A stretch of DNA of 64,000 nt, taken from positions 37,573,705 through 37,637,704 of the forward strand of contig NC_052131.2 of NCBI RefSeq assembly GCF_016086655.4. The letters are read 5' to 3'. The first letter of the stretch is position 1. The number at the start of each line of letters is the position of its first letter. Below are positions 48,141 through 59,225 of the stretch, one piece after another. The position numbers and the translations under genes are program-made. Under the pieces are notes generated by a model. The model made no database searches. It had not been told where the DNA came from and saw only the letters and a list, made by a program, of their open reading frames with translations. The DNA comes from Lepeophtheirus salmonis. Taxonomy: Eukaryota > Arthropoda > Copepoda > Siphonostomatoida > Caligidae.

Positions 48141-49692
48141 TCAGTAAAAGGTCGGAAAAATGTCAAATTTATGCAAACTTAACATGATTTTTTTATTTCG
48201 AGTAATAAATTAACAATTGTAAATAATTAGGGACACATAAATGGATATCATTTCTTTTAAAGTGCATCGTTTTGACATAAAGCAAAAAAAAAGTTGCGGT
48301 AGTCTTTGCTCTTTTTGACAAAATAGCACAAAATGTTAGTGATCAAATTATGAAAATTTGCAATAGCAAATTTATTTAGCTAATTATTTTTTGTATTAAG
48401 AGCTTTCTTTCGACACGAATTCTGTAGATGATAATTAGGTCAATACATTATTTTAGGAAAAAAAATCGTTAAATCTCAAACTTTGGATTCGTTGAGTTAC
48501 CTCTAAATAATTTTCCAAACCTTTCAAAATTTATATACATTATTTTTCGTCTAAAAAGAAAATTTGTGAACATCGCAACTCAATATTTTTCAAATTAAGA
48601 AAATAGTTTTTACCTTCACACGCAAGTAAGTGCAAGTTAATAGACGTTTCTGTTACACATGTTTCGTTAAAAAAATATTTAGTAGTGATACTAGTTTAGG
48701 GATCAAAACCGGTACAAAAATAGAGGTATCGTGACAACACTACTTATGACAAAGAAGAGGCCTTTAAGTTATGCTATAAATATATTAAAGTTAGTCAATA
48801 CGAGTATGTGTAAGTTACCATTGTATGGGCGCTTCCAAAAAAAACAAAAAACATGTTAGTATGTCATGAAACGTAGAGAAAACTTTTTTATGATTATTGA
48901 CTAAGCTGTAGTTTGTTTTTATTTACATGACTATTGTATTGTAGCAAATCAACAACTTTTTAGAACTGTGATTTTATTGCTTTGGAATAGTTTTCGAAAA
49001 TAGGGGAGGAGATCTTAGGATAGAAAATATTTCCATATCGATATATTTGTTTGTATTTTTCTTAGTCACATGGCGTTATTTTGTTGAGAAACGAAATATG
49101 AACCTTGCCTCCCCTCTTCGAACAAATAGTGTCCTAAAACTTCATCTCTACCATTTGTTGTACCAAAATTCTCCAGCAATCCATATAAGATCCGTTCATA
49201 TGTTACACTTAAAAACCTAAAGCTCCAGAAGAGATGTTCAGTAGCTTCTCTAATACTCTTTTACTCATTAAGTAGTTATGTCCCAAACTCCATCGTTCCA
49301 GAGAGTAAACGATATTTGAACCATATCTCAGAAAATGTCAAATATTTAGATTTTATTTTATTAATGCATGAAGAAATATGATACCTTGAAATGAGGTAAC
49401 CCTGTTACAGGAATATGAATTTCAGATATCCCTGTTGTCACCTGAAGAGAAGAAGGAGAATGCGACGTATATTAAATTGAGATAAGGAGAGTCATCCATG
49501 ATCAGAGATCAAAGTATATTGTATTATATCAATGTGGTTCTAATTAATTCTTAGTTTTAATTACACTTACGTTTAATTGTCTTAGCAATAATGATCTTGA
49601 AATATACGTATTCTAGAGGATTTTTATTCAATGTTCTTATATGGTCCTTATATAATTTATACATTAATTTATAATTGATATTTTGATGACCC
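48141..49692. other. No gene recognised
   Basis: AT-rich sequence without readable motifs, except for repeat R4 at 48688. Confidence 0.6.
48688..48745 (+). repeat. Dispersed repeat R4, copy 1
   Basis: GATCAAAACCGGTACAAAAA followed by GAGGTATCGTGACAACACTA. A related segment is at 51680-51722. It is probably the tail of an interspersed repeat; the class is unknown. Confidence 0.4.
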
Positions 49693-50413
49693 GGTGGTCC
49701 ATTAAAATCAAAACACTCGCTAATTAACTAATCAATTAAAGTTGAGTATGGTAATTAATTTAAACTGTGTAATATATTCAAGAATAAACAATTAGTTACA
49801 AAACAAAACAAACATCAGCTCTCCAGCTTCCATACAAGTTGAGAAAATGACACTTAAACATGATCGACGGACTACCGTCTACCCAAACAGAAGTCCGAAA
49901 CGTTGGAGAGGAAAAAGTGATCTAACAAGAAAGCCAAATTTTGAGGAGTTAAAGAAAACAAGCCAGATAAATCCTCTTAAGTACATATTGACAAATGCAA
50001 ATGATATCCAGATTTAACACCAGACTATCCAGAGAGCTATAAAATAAATGTTTGGAGAGAGTCTTGTGAGGGTGGAAAGACTACTTTTGACACCAACAAT
50101 GAAAGAAACCCATTTCCTCCGTTGCAAGACTCTTTGGAACTCTTTTTGGACACTTTTGTTCCCTACATACCTGATGCCAATCCTTTCAACTACACTTTTT
50201 TGGGTGCATGTCGAAAAGAAAGCCTGGAGTGGCCGTTATTCAAACATCAAGGCCCTCAAAGCCACTGTCGGCCAGCACTGGTAAGCTATGACAGATGACT
50301 ACATCTGCAGTGGGCGCCATGTCTTACGCCACCAACTTGACGCCATCATTGACGCTATGAGCGGCTACATTAATGATTAAGAGAGCTCAGACACACATTA
50401 CATGTGTTAAGAT
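49693..50413 (+). mobile_element. Mariner-family element copy D, internal deletion, 3' end missing
   Basis: The 5' terminus GGTGGTCCATTAAAATCAAAACAC starts at 49693. Translation gives the N-terminal half up to MKETHFLRCKTLWNSF (about 50100-50150). It then runs straight to the C-terminal block: FWVHVEKKAWSGRYSNIKAL and KATVGQHW (about 50190-50280), AMTDDYI, and LDAIIDAMSGYI. This block is typical of mariner transposase C-termini (HVE-KAC...NI-ALKA...W). The middle with the first two catalytic aspartates is deleted. The 78-codon frame at 50048-50284 lies across this junction. Confidence 0.75.
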
Positions 50414-50924
50414 TAGGGGATATTATGGGGGAGGGGGAAAGAAGAAGCATTATTATTTTCAAAAATTCTATGTTATTTGTTCAGTATGATTAAAAAATGA
50501 AAATTCTTATCATTTTTTAGCGAGTCAGTTTTGTTGCTGTCAGTAAATCATTTTATTAAAATTCACAAGACATTGTCTCATTATAAATACATTCAAAAAC
50601 TATATAGTTTTTTATTGAACCTTTTTTGCATTTATAAATACAGGTATGCAAATATATTTACAATAATAACCTTCGTTACTTTTTCTATAATGACTTTAAA
50701 TTTACATTGGTAGTCCCCACTTTTGCTAAAATCGCAGTTCTTTTAATGTTTTCAAATAGTATGTAGCCTATCAATAAATCACAGGGATAAGTGCTGGGTA
50801 TGACGTTGAATTCTGAATCATGAACACTTTTAATTTTATGCAGAAATGTTTATTAATATTAAGAATAAATTTAACATGTAAAAAAAAATACTTTGAAATC
50901 CAGTTGTAATGCTTTATTCCCTCC

Positions 50925-51190
50925 TCTAATCTTGATCATAGCCCTTTTGCTTCCATATTGACCTCAAAACGTCTCTTTCCAGGCTTGGTATGCCCTTCTT
51001 GTAGATATTTTTCGGACATATCAACCCTGTGTTCGCTTACAGTGACCTTCATGGGTATGACGTTATCGTGCCAAAGGGTTCAGGTCCTAGACTCTATATG
51101 CAACCACAAGGCGTTGTTTAAAGTGTTGGTGCCGGGTAAAAAAGGCGGGCAATATGTATTTTGTCCAAATTTTCGGGTGGGTCTCCTATG
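50925..51190 (-). mobile_element. Mariner transposase C-terminal fragment
   Basis: On the - strand, LNNALWLHIESRT (about 51080-51120), DNVIPMKVTVSEHRVDMSEK (about 51015-51075) and RRFEVNMEAKG (about 50950-50985) follow the ALW-HIE-KAC--DN--LK-TV--HW--M-E-YVQ-A---FRRRLE--IEA-GG order. The family resembles that of copies A-E, but the fragment is too short to be sure. The 79-codon + frame here is a shadow. Confidence 0.55.
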
Positions 51191-51679
51191 GGATTAAAGT
51201 ATTAGTTAACAAATTTTATACCTCAGATTAAACCAGAGTTTATTTATTTATTAATTTTACATCATTAAATATAAAAATAATCTCTTATATCCGAAATTTC
51301 CGTTTTTGTGGCTTACTGAGAAATTTTTGATACATATATTTAATTTTTGCTTAAAAATACCTAATCAAAGAACAAAAGATAATAATTTAATTTATTAATA
51401 CAAGTTTCCAGAGTCGAAAAGTATTTTCATTATTTCCTTATTATTTTGGGATTAGGGAAAATGTCTTGTTAGTATAAAAAAATAACAAAAAATCGACCCT
51501 CTCTTTTTTGAAGTCTAATAAATAATTAGCTTTTATAAATATCTTACTTTCTAAAAAAGTCCTATTTTTTTGTAGAAAAAGATATTGAAGACGCTTTTTA
51601 AGTTTAAGTGAATCCCTTTTTAAAAAAATGTTACATTTTTTTAGCTGAAAAATAATCAATAAATACGGAAATTCCTTAT

Positions 51680-51722
51680 TTGGTACCGGAATGTAAATAT
51701 TGGTATCTTGACAACTAACCTA
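51680..51722 (+). repeat. Dispersed repeat R4, copy 2
   Basis: TTGGTACCGGAATGTAAATA and TTGGTATCTTGACAACTAAC align with 48700-48745 in the same orientation. Confidence 0.4.
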
Positions 51723-52049
51723 TATAATTTATAAAATTGATATTTATTTCACAAGTCAATAAGAAAATTAACATTTTGTATGAATGTTCTTTTAGTATAA
51801 ATGTTATATACTTAAAAAAGCTAAAATTTATCTAGAAAATTAATTTTTAATGTTGCTGATATAAGGCTTTTTTTTAACCTTTTCAACAGTGCGAGTAGTG
51901 AGAAATTCAATTATACCGAATCCCAATTATTTGTTTTATAAAATGATAATACAAGAAAAAAATGTCACAAAATGAAATAAATAATATTGGACATAATATT
52001 CTTAATTTTTTAGAATTCAAATTTCTTTTATATTATTTTAGTCTCTAAT

Positions 52050-52830
52050 TTTTATATACACTCCAAAAAAGTTTAGAAATCCTTTTGTAGAACCAAAAAG
52101 CACCATAAATGGCTTATACTTTGCTTTTTGTGGGATTTTCTGACATAAAAGAAAACAAAGAAAAAAGGTAATGTAATCTCAACACAAAAGTAACGTTTTG
52201 TGATATCTAAGTGTAAATTGTACATCAATATAATTTTCAAATGGGTGTGTGAAGGATCTTACGTCAAGTTGACATTTTATCTATAGAGGATGGACCTTAA
52301 ATATTGTAAAACAAAAAAATGTATTTTAATTGATAGTACCCGAAAATTTTACATAAATACTCATGAAGATCATTCTCAATGGATGACAAAAATTTAATTC
52401 AAAATGGTTGCCTTTTGCAGAAATTACAGGTTTGAGTCTATTAGGCAAGATATCACGATAGGAAAGTCCCACCTCATATGGAATACGGCCCCATTCCTTA
52501 TTTAGAAGCTTCCAGTTCATGCAAATTTGGATGATGCTTCTTGAAGACAGTATTTTCTAAAATGAACCAGATTTCAAAACCAATTGGAAAAAAATTCGCA
52601 CTCTCCAGAGAGTAAGTACCATCTTGTTGAAAGGTCTAAGTCTCTTATCTAAAGTGGGAATAGGCTCATGGCTCGATACTTTTCTTACAGATTGTGCCCG
52701 CATGTTCAATGCTCTTAGTTTTGACTCCCAAAAGTAATGAGTACCGTAGCCGACCAGTAGATGGTACACTATACTATCACTGAATCTGGTTAGTGCATCT
52801 TATAAATAGTTTTTTCATAACCAAAATACG
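52050..52830 (-). mobile_element. Tc1-like element, internally deleted
   Basis: On the - strand an N-terminal segment HEPIPTLDKRLRPFNKMVLT (about 52600-52675), resembling the GRPR-TTPRQDR-L-RMV region of Tc1 transposases, is soon followed by the C-terminal block KEWGRIPYEVGLSYRDILPN and RLKPVISAKGNHFEL (52399-52505). That block matches the EW--IP-EVL--LVDSMPNRL-AVI-AKGGHT end. All three catalytic motifs are missing. On the lower side, ACTCCAAAAAAGTTTAGAAATCC (52061-52083) is like a Tc1 terminal repeat. The opposite end was not found clearly. Confidence 0.6.
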
Positions 52831-53397
52831 ATCATTTTGAGTCGTGGAATAGAGCCTTAACAAAAACAAAACAAAAAACAATGGTGACTTTTGGGAGGTG
52901 TGGCAAACTTTAACAAAATTATAAATTCCTTGCTTTTGTTAACTATTTGTTCGCTGGTAAATGAAGGTTAAGAAAAAAAAGTAGAGAAAAAAAAACTTTT
53001 TGCACAATTGATCAATAACTTATCGAAAAAAACTATGATAATGTTGTCTCTAAATGTATATATGTTATATGGGTTTATTTAAAAATTAATTTGTCTATAT
53101 TATTTAGGTTCTATCCTGTTCATTTAAATAGATCAACTTTAATAATATCAAATAACTGTTCAGTTACTTATAATTTAAGTGTTTAAAATATCGATATTTC
53201 ATAAGATAATATTATTTATGTCGATAGTTTAATATAATAGTTATTTAGCAACTATTTTAAAATTAGATTGAATGCTTTTAACGTGTCTTTTTCTGCAGGT
53301 ATATACTTTGTACAAAAACTTTCTTTTCCTTATATAGATCGTATGTATTGTTTTATTCGTAAGTTGCAAACTTATAAGTAAGGCTATTTTTTACCAA

Positions 53398-53896
53398 AAG
53401 ATCTCGAATTGTTACACCAGACTTTCTAGAGATCTATCAAAAAAGGTGGCGCAACGAACCTTGTCAGGATAGGGAGGCTATTTTTGATGCCAGCAGTTAA
53501 AGAACCCCATTTCCTCCGTTGCAAGACTCTGTTGAGCTCTTTTTTTACACGTTTTGGCCCCACTAAAGCCCTGATACTACCCCCCTCGACTACACCTCTT
53601 GGGTGAATGTCAAGGGCAAGGCCCACAGTATCTGTCATTCAAACACCGTGGGCGTCAAAGCCACTGTCAGTCACTAGTACGACACCGTGACAGATGACTA
53701 CATCTGTAGTAAGTATAAGGCAATCCACCGCCTCCTGGAAAGCATCATTGTTTCTAGGGGCGGCTGAATTATTGATTAAGAGATTTCAGATACACATCTA
53801 TTTAAAGTATTAATTTTGTTAAAATTCTATCGTTAATTAATAAATTATATATTGTTGAATTTTAAATTCAACATGTTCAGATTTTAATGGACCACT
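53398..53896 (+). mobile_element. Mariner-family element copy E, 5'-truncated, same internal deletion as copy D
   Basis: It begins within the helix-turn-helix region (TTACACCAGACTTTCTAGAG) and continues through the SLVRIGRLFLMPAVKE-like block. It crosses what appears to be the same junction as copy D (TTGCAAGACTCTGTTGAGCTC...CCTGATACTACCCCCCTCGAC), then the HVE/ALKATV C-terminal block with frameshifts. It ends with a clean 3' terminus, TGTTCAGATTTTAATGGACCACT, at 53896. The minus-strand 70-codon frame at 53426-53638 is a shadow. Confidence 0.7.
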
Positions 53897-55984
53897 CAGT
53901 AAGTGTACATAATTGCTTTTAAATAATTATATGATTTTTTTTATGGATCAAAACAGCTACAAAAAACACAAATAATTATCTTTTTATCCTAGTTTGTTTT
54001 TATGTTAGCACGGCACATTTATAACTGTATAGTTCTATATACAACTAATTCTAATGTTTTTAATTGCATTAAGTAAACAAATAAAGATTAGAAAGAGTAT
54101 TCGAATATGACCATTTCCCAACTATTACATACCATTATTTTAACGAAAAAGACACGATAAATGTATTTCATCATATATACAGTTTGCAAATAAGTCCAAG
54201 GCTTTGTTCTTTTTTCAAACAAACATTAAGAAGAAAAAAAAACTTCTCTCTGTTTCTTACCTTTAACCAACTTACCACAATACACACAACAGTAAATTTA
54301 TTTAGACACTGTGTAAAGAAATTAAATAAATAAATTTGTATATAATACACTCAGAAGAAGGCGTTTCCTTTTCTGGTAATAATAACGAGAAAAGTAAACA
54401 TTCTATGTACAAAAATACCTTTTTATACCATTTATATAGGCACTTATCCATGTTTCCATTTTCATCACAATTCACAAACACAAACAAATTAACTCAGATG
54501 GATCAAAATTTGAATAGACTTAACTGATAGATGATTGATAATAGGAGCAGGTTGCCATTCTAATTAATTGAGGGGAAATTTTAAAAGTGACGGAATTTTG
54601 TATCTTTCAACTAAGGACTCTTTCATCCAAAATATAAGCAATTTTATTTTTTTCGACATTGTGAAGAGTTAAATGATAAACTTTGTTTTGAATGAATCCT
54701 GCTTGAAATATGTCGTTATAAAGATCTGCAATCAAGAGGAGAAATAAATCGAGGATTTTTTGTCATCCTTTAAATAAAGAATTATTGATTTTCATGTTTT
54801 ATACTTATTCATAAGCATTCATAACAGTATTTAAATCATATTTGACAAAAGTTTGTTATTTTGACGAACAAGATATAGAACTTTACAAATTCGATAAAAT
54901 AAATTTAAAAATAAGTTTTGAAAGAATTATCTAAACTATTTAAAATAATATCTTTTTTAGCAATAATTAACCATTTAAAGGGCTAATAATTTAAAAAAGG
55001 AAAACATATTTTTTTTCAAAACAGTTAATAGATTATTTAAAGGTGGAAAAAAAGGATTGTGGAATTTTTTGTCTTCAAGGCATAAATATATTAAAAAGTC
55101 GAAAAATGATAGTTTTTTTGGCAAATATCCTCATTTTTTATAAAGTATGAATTGAATAAATTTTCAAGAGGATCAATGGTATAATTTATTGGTAATCTAT
55201 TTATTTTTTAGTGTACTGTTATGTATGTACAAAGTAATCGAATATGCAACCTAAAAAAATCTAAGTAAAAGTCGCAACTTTCATTTGCTTATTGAGCACA
55301 AAACCTAGCAATGATTATTACATTTGACTTACAACACTCCAAGGTTAATGGAGATTTACTTAACCATGTCCCATTGATGTTTTATTAAGTCAAGAAGAAA
55401 ACTTTTGTTGTGTAAATTATAATATGAAAAATATTAAGTATCCAATTTATCTAATTGAATTTAAATATTACGACACAAAATTAGTTCAAAGTAAATACCG
55501 ATATTAAATTGTGTTTGTTGAATCAATATTAAATTATGTTTTATATCAATTATTGATAACAAGGATAAAACAAATGTAATCATTTTTAAATAACTAAAAA
55601 ATAGTATTTTCTTCACATATTTTATCAGAACAAACAAAAAACCGCCAGACTAAACCCTTGTGATAAAAACTCCTCCGAGATAAAACATACTAGTAAAATT
55701 CTAATTTGTATGACATCATTATTTATACAAAAGTTTTTAATTTCTAATTCCATTTTCCAAAAATATTCTTGAAGTAGTATAGATTTATATAATTGTAAAT
55801 CGTACGCATTTTTAGCGTGCTAGCTTTTGTTGTTGTTGGGAATCTGAACTGTGATTTTTATATTCTAAAAAAGTTATTAAAATATTTCAATTTTTGAGGA
55901 GATAACATTTTTATAACGATAAATAAATATATTTTTGCACATGAATGACGTAGGGTAACAAGGAGGATTTGTATAACTCGTTCC
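53897..55984. other. No gene recognised
   Basis: AT-rich, only short chance frames. Confidence 0.6.
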
Positions 55985-56060
55985 AGGTGGTCTATTGAAA
56001 TCTGGGTTAAGTGATTGAAATTAACTCACATTTCTATATATATAAGCATAAATAACACTA
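55985..56060 (+). mobile_element. Stand-alone 5' terminus of the copy A-E mariner family
   Basis: GGTGGTCTATTGAAATCTGG followed by a TGATTGAAATTAACTCACAT-like leader matches the 5' ends of copies A and C. The internal region is absent. Confidence 0.5.
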
Positions 56061-56580
56061 TCCAACAAAATCACACTTTTTTATACACAAGAACAGTATA
56101 TGCTCAACTTAATACAATTTGATTCTTTCCTTCCAAATGTGGCCTTATTTTTTATCTCATAGCCTCGCGGTCTTCAGAAAAAGGCCATACATTAATTGTT
56201 ATTTTTGGCTATTTTCAAGCTTCAAGGATTTTTTAAGCCCTTGGTGATGAATATAGGGATAAATTATATTAATATATTTTAAAGTCGAATGTTAAAAAAT
56301 TATAAACCCATTTTTCATATTTCTGCATCATACTTGTAACTAAAGTCATCTTTGCTTAAAGTAGAATATGAGGGATTTTATTCAGAGGCTCATAGATTCA
56401 AAAATTTTAAATTTATTGCATTGGATAGCTAAAAGTATTAACTTTAATTTTTTTTTAAAGAGCTTCTTCAAAAATGCTATATATCGTTGTCAATTTGAGA
56501 TAAGACCACGACAATATTTGAAGGAAAAAAACTTATTTTTGAATTTCCTAATAAAGTGCTTAAGTATTCGTATGCACCAG

Positions 56581-56662
56581 CTCAAAGAGATAGAAACAAA
56601 GACAGAGAAGAAGAAAGGAGATAGAAACAAAGAGAGAGAAAAAGAAGAAAGAGAAAAGTAAA
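56581..56662 (+). repeat. Purine-rich tandem repeat (about 31-34 bp unit, 2 copies)
   Basis: Two units: GAGATAGAAACAAAGACAGA-GAAGAAGAAAG and GAGATAGAAACAAAGAGAGA-GAAAAAGAAGAAAG. An inverted copy lies about 170 bp downstream. The Lys/Glu-rich end of the 97-codon frame at 56368-56661 is only this repeat. Confidence 0.75.
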
Positions 56663-56832
56663 ATATATATATTATACAATTTGTTATAACATTAAGCCTC
56701 ACGTCTCAAACTGTATAAATAAATTATTTCAAGCTTCATTAACACAAGATGACTCGTAGCATACCCGTAGTGGGTGAAGGATTCCAAAAAACGGACATTC
56801 AAGGGAATCCTCCGAGCAAATCCATTTTTTTC

Positions 56833-56873
56833 CCTCTCTCTTTGTTTCTATCTCTCTTCTTCTTCTCTCTTTT
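56833..56873 (-). repeat. Inverted copy of the purine-rich unit
   Basis: CTCTCTCTTTGTTTCTATCTCTCTTCTTC-like sequence is the reverse complement of the 56612-56656 unit, so transcripts could fold into a stem of roughly 35-40 bp. Between the arms is a unique segment with GGATTCC/GGAATCC half-sites (56788-56815). Confidence 0.75.
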
Positions 56874-58675
56874 GTTGAGGGTCGAAAACGTAGTCATTTC
56901 TGTCTATGTTAATGCTTAATACAAAGAGGAAATTTCGTTTTTCTTTTTCGAACAGCTGCTTGTGTCTACTCTACTAAAAAAAACAACATTATAATAGCTA
57001 AGCTACTTTGCTCTCTTTCATTCTTCAAGTTGACTGAGTTACAATTTTATTTTTCGATTGATATATACATATATTTTGCATATAATTTATAGCTCTATAT
57101 ATATCCATACTTATATTTTGAAATTTACACCTAAAATTGGATGTATATTTCACCAATGGAAACTAATAACTGGATTATATAAAAGGACTTCAAGTAAAGG
57201 AAGACCTTAAATCATATGTGGAAGAAACGTTTATGCTGTAATATATGTATAAGGGCAAAACTGCACAAGGGGTAACTTCCAATCACGTCAGAATAGAATT
57301 GAGGATCAGCATCTGAGTAATTCTTGATATTGTCTTTTTTTATTTCCTTCTCCCCTCCTCCTTTGTTGCAGCTGATTGTAACTGATCTATTGAAATGTCA
57401 TGACAGCTGCTCTCCTCTCAAATATTCTTCAAATTGTGAGGATGACAATGCAAATTTTTGATTTCTTTCTTTTAAACATGCCCAAAATCCACAAGATTTT
57501 CATCACTACATCTGTCCTTGAAGTCTTTTTAGGCATGCGTAGCTACTTGAATATTCCCCCCCCCCTATTCTAACATTAAATGGAATGATTAATATATATA
57601 TCCGTAATTAAGATAGTAAATGTACTCGTTTCTATCTATAAATAAACTCCGATTTCGTATTTTTAAAAATAAACTAACAATGCATCTTGTTCCACCCATA
57701 AATTATAATCATGAATGAATTTGGCATCATGTAATGAATCATTATTAGATTCTTGTATTTTTTAAACTATTCGAGACATTTAAATACATATTTATAATGT
57801 CAAATCATTTCATATTTATGTAAATATCATTCATGCATTTGAATCCCAAATGCTGATCTCCACTCCACATGGTGATACATCTTAGGTTATAGAGTATTTA
57901 AATTGACTCGTAATGAATCATTTTCTTGTATTAAAAAAAAATTATGAAACTCTACATGTTGAAAATCAAAATATAATAATATTTTTAAAATGATATTAAC
58001 TTGACCTAAAAACTTGGTTTGAAGTCTAAAAATGCAATCTTCACTGAATATCATAACCACATTTTTACGTAAGTCTGACTCTCTGTAAAAGTAAATCAAA
58101 AGTATGTTTATGGAGAAACCTTGCTTTGTCCCAATTTGGTGCTTCTCCTAGACCTGAACTACTCCAGAAAACACTCAGAAATTTTTCCTCCTCTACTTTT
58201 AAGAAACATGCAATATAACTCACATTTTTTTAAATTAAAAATATGGGGAAATTTTATAAATTTTCCTGCATATTTTAATAAAAAACAATCCTTCAAAGTT
58301 TGAGTTTCTTTAGTAGATTGAACAGGAAGCTTTATCATACTCCATAATATTTTCCTCTAATAATTAACGCCTACTAGTGCTCAAACGCCTAAAGACGTTA
58401 GTATTAGGATGGTGGACATGACAAATCTTCACGTCAATTATAGCCCAAAAATAGTGATCGAGGGGATAGAAATCTTAAAATAGTAAAACAAAATTAGACT
58501 ACTCCCTGAGGTTTTTCCTCATGCGAAAATACCCTTATTAGGATCATTTTTTTTATCCAGTGCAGGAGAGGGGCTGTTTTCACCATTAGGGAGGGGTGTG
58601 GGAAATTAGTCTCAAAAATTATGAACAGCTGTATATAAATACGTTTTATTGTATATATATATACTAGGAGAGGGT
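56874..58675. other. No gene recognised
   Basis: AT-rich. A run of ten or so C residues lies at about 57557-57567. No motif-bearing frame. Confidence 0.6.
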
Positions 58676-58770
58676 GCCTGTTTTACAGGCTGAATAGAGG
58701 GACTAGAAACAAAGAATGGAGTTGGAAGAAAAGAGACAGAGATGAGAAAAAAAGAAGAGATAGAGAGAAG
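58676..58770 (+). repeat. Small palindrome plus related purine-rich tract
   Basis: GCCTGTTTTACAGGC (58676-58690) is a perfect 5-bp stem with a 5-nt loop. It is followed by GGGACTAGAAACAAAGAATG and GAGACAGAGATGAGAAAAAA, related to the 56.6-kb unit. It may be the end of a dispersed repeat family that carries this purine tract. Confidence 0.5.
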
Positions 58771-58859
58771 GTGAATTTTATTTTATTTCAGTAAAAACCC
58801 TCTCTTATGGAATTTGAGGGGGGAAAATATCATTGGGACATCTTTGATTATTTTATACG

Positions 58860-59225
58860 TTTACTTTCAAAACTTCAGAGGGATCTGTTCCACCTTTTTG
58901 GATTCCATTTGTGATAACTCCAGCGACAGACTAATAAAAAAATATGGGCAAGCGACGCGTATAAATCTTCTTGAAGAATTAATTTGTAGAAAGGGGAGTT
59001 CACGTTTGACACCATATACCGTTTTAATGTTTATCTCATCCAAATCCTTCTTTCCAAAAGATCCCGACTTTTCTATTGTATCCCATTTCCACTTTTTGAG
59101 TCGATTACCGATGTTTTGAGGCTCAGAACCATACCCAACTATTGCAAAATTAATATAAGGGTGTGGAGTGAATAAATGACAATTTGCCAATGGGGTTCTT
59201 TTTTTAACGCTTTTTAACATTTCAT
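58860..59225 (-). other. Unidentified open frame next to the mariner at 59.2 kb
   Basis: A 123-codon frame (58867-59238) on the - strand. The first residues (MFW, preceded in frame by CADNLN) are still mariner-like. The remainder, including IGNRLKKWKWDTIEKSGSFG and KKDLDEINIKTVYGVKRELP, is not recognised. The opposite strand is also open (58814-59119). No splice sites or family support a host gene. It could be another inserted element or a decayed coding region. Confidence 0.3.

Noticed and set aside
50958..51197. 79-codon + frame with two cysteines as a small secreted protein
   Set aside because: The opposite strand reads as a mariner C-terminus, which explains the composition.
56368..56661. 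97-codon + frame with a Lys/Glu-rich tail
   Set aside because: The tail is a purine-rich tandem repeat and the front is AT-driven; no protein family.
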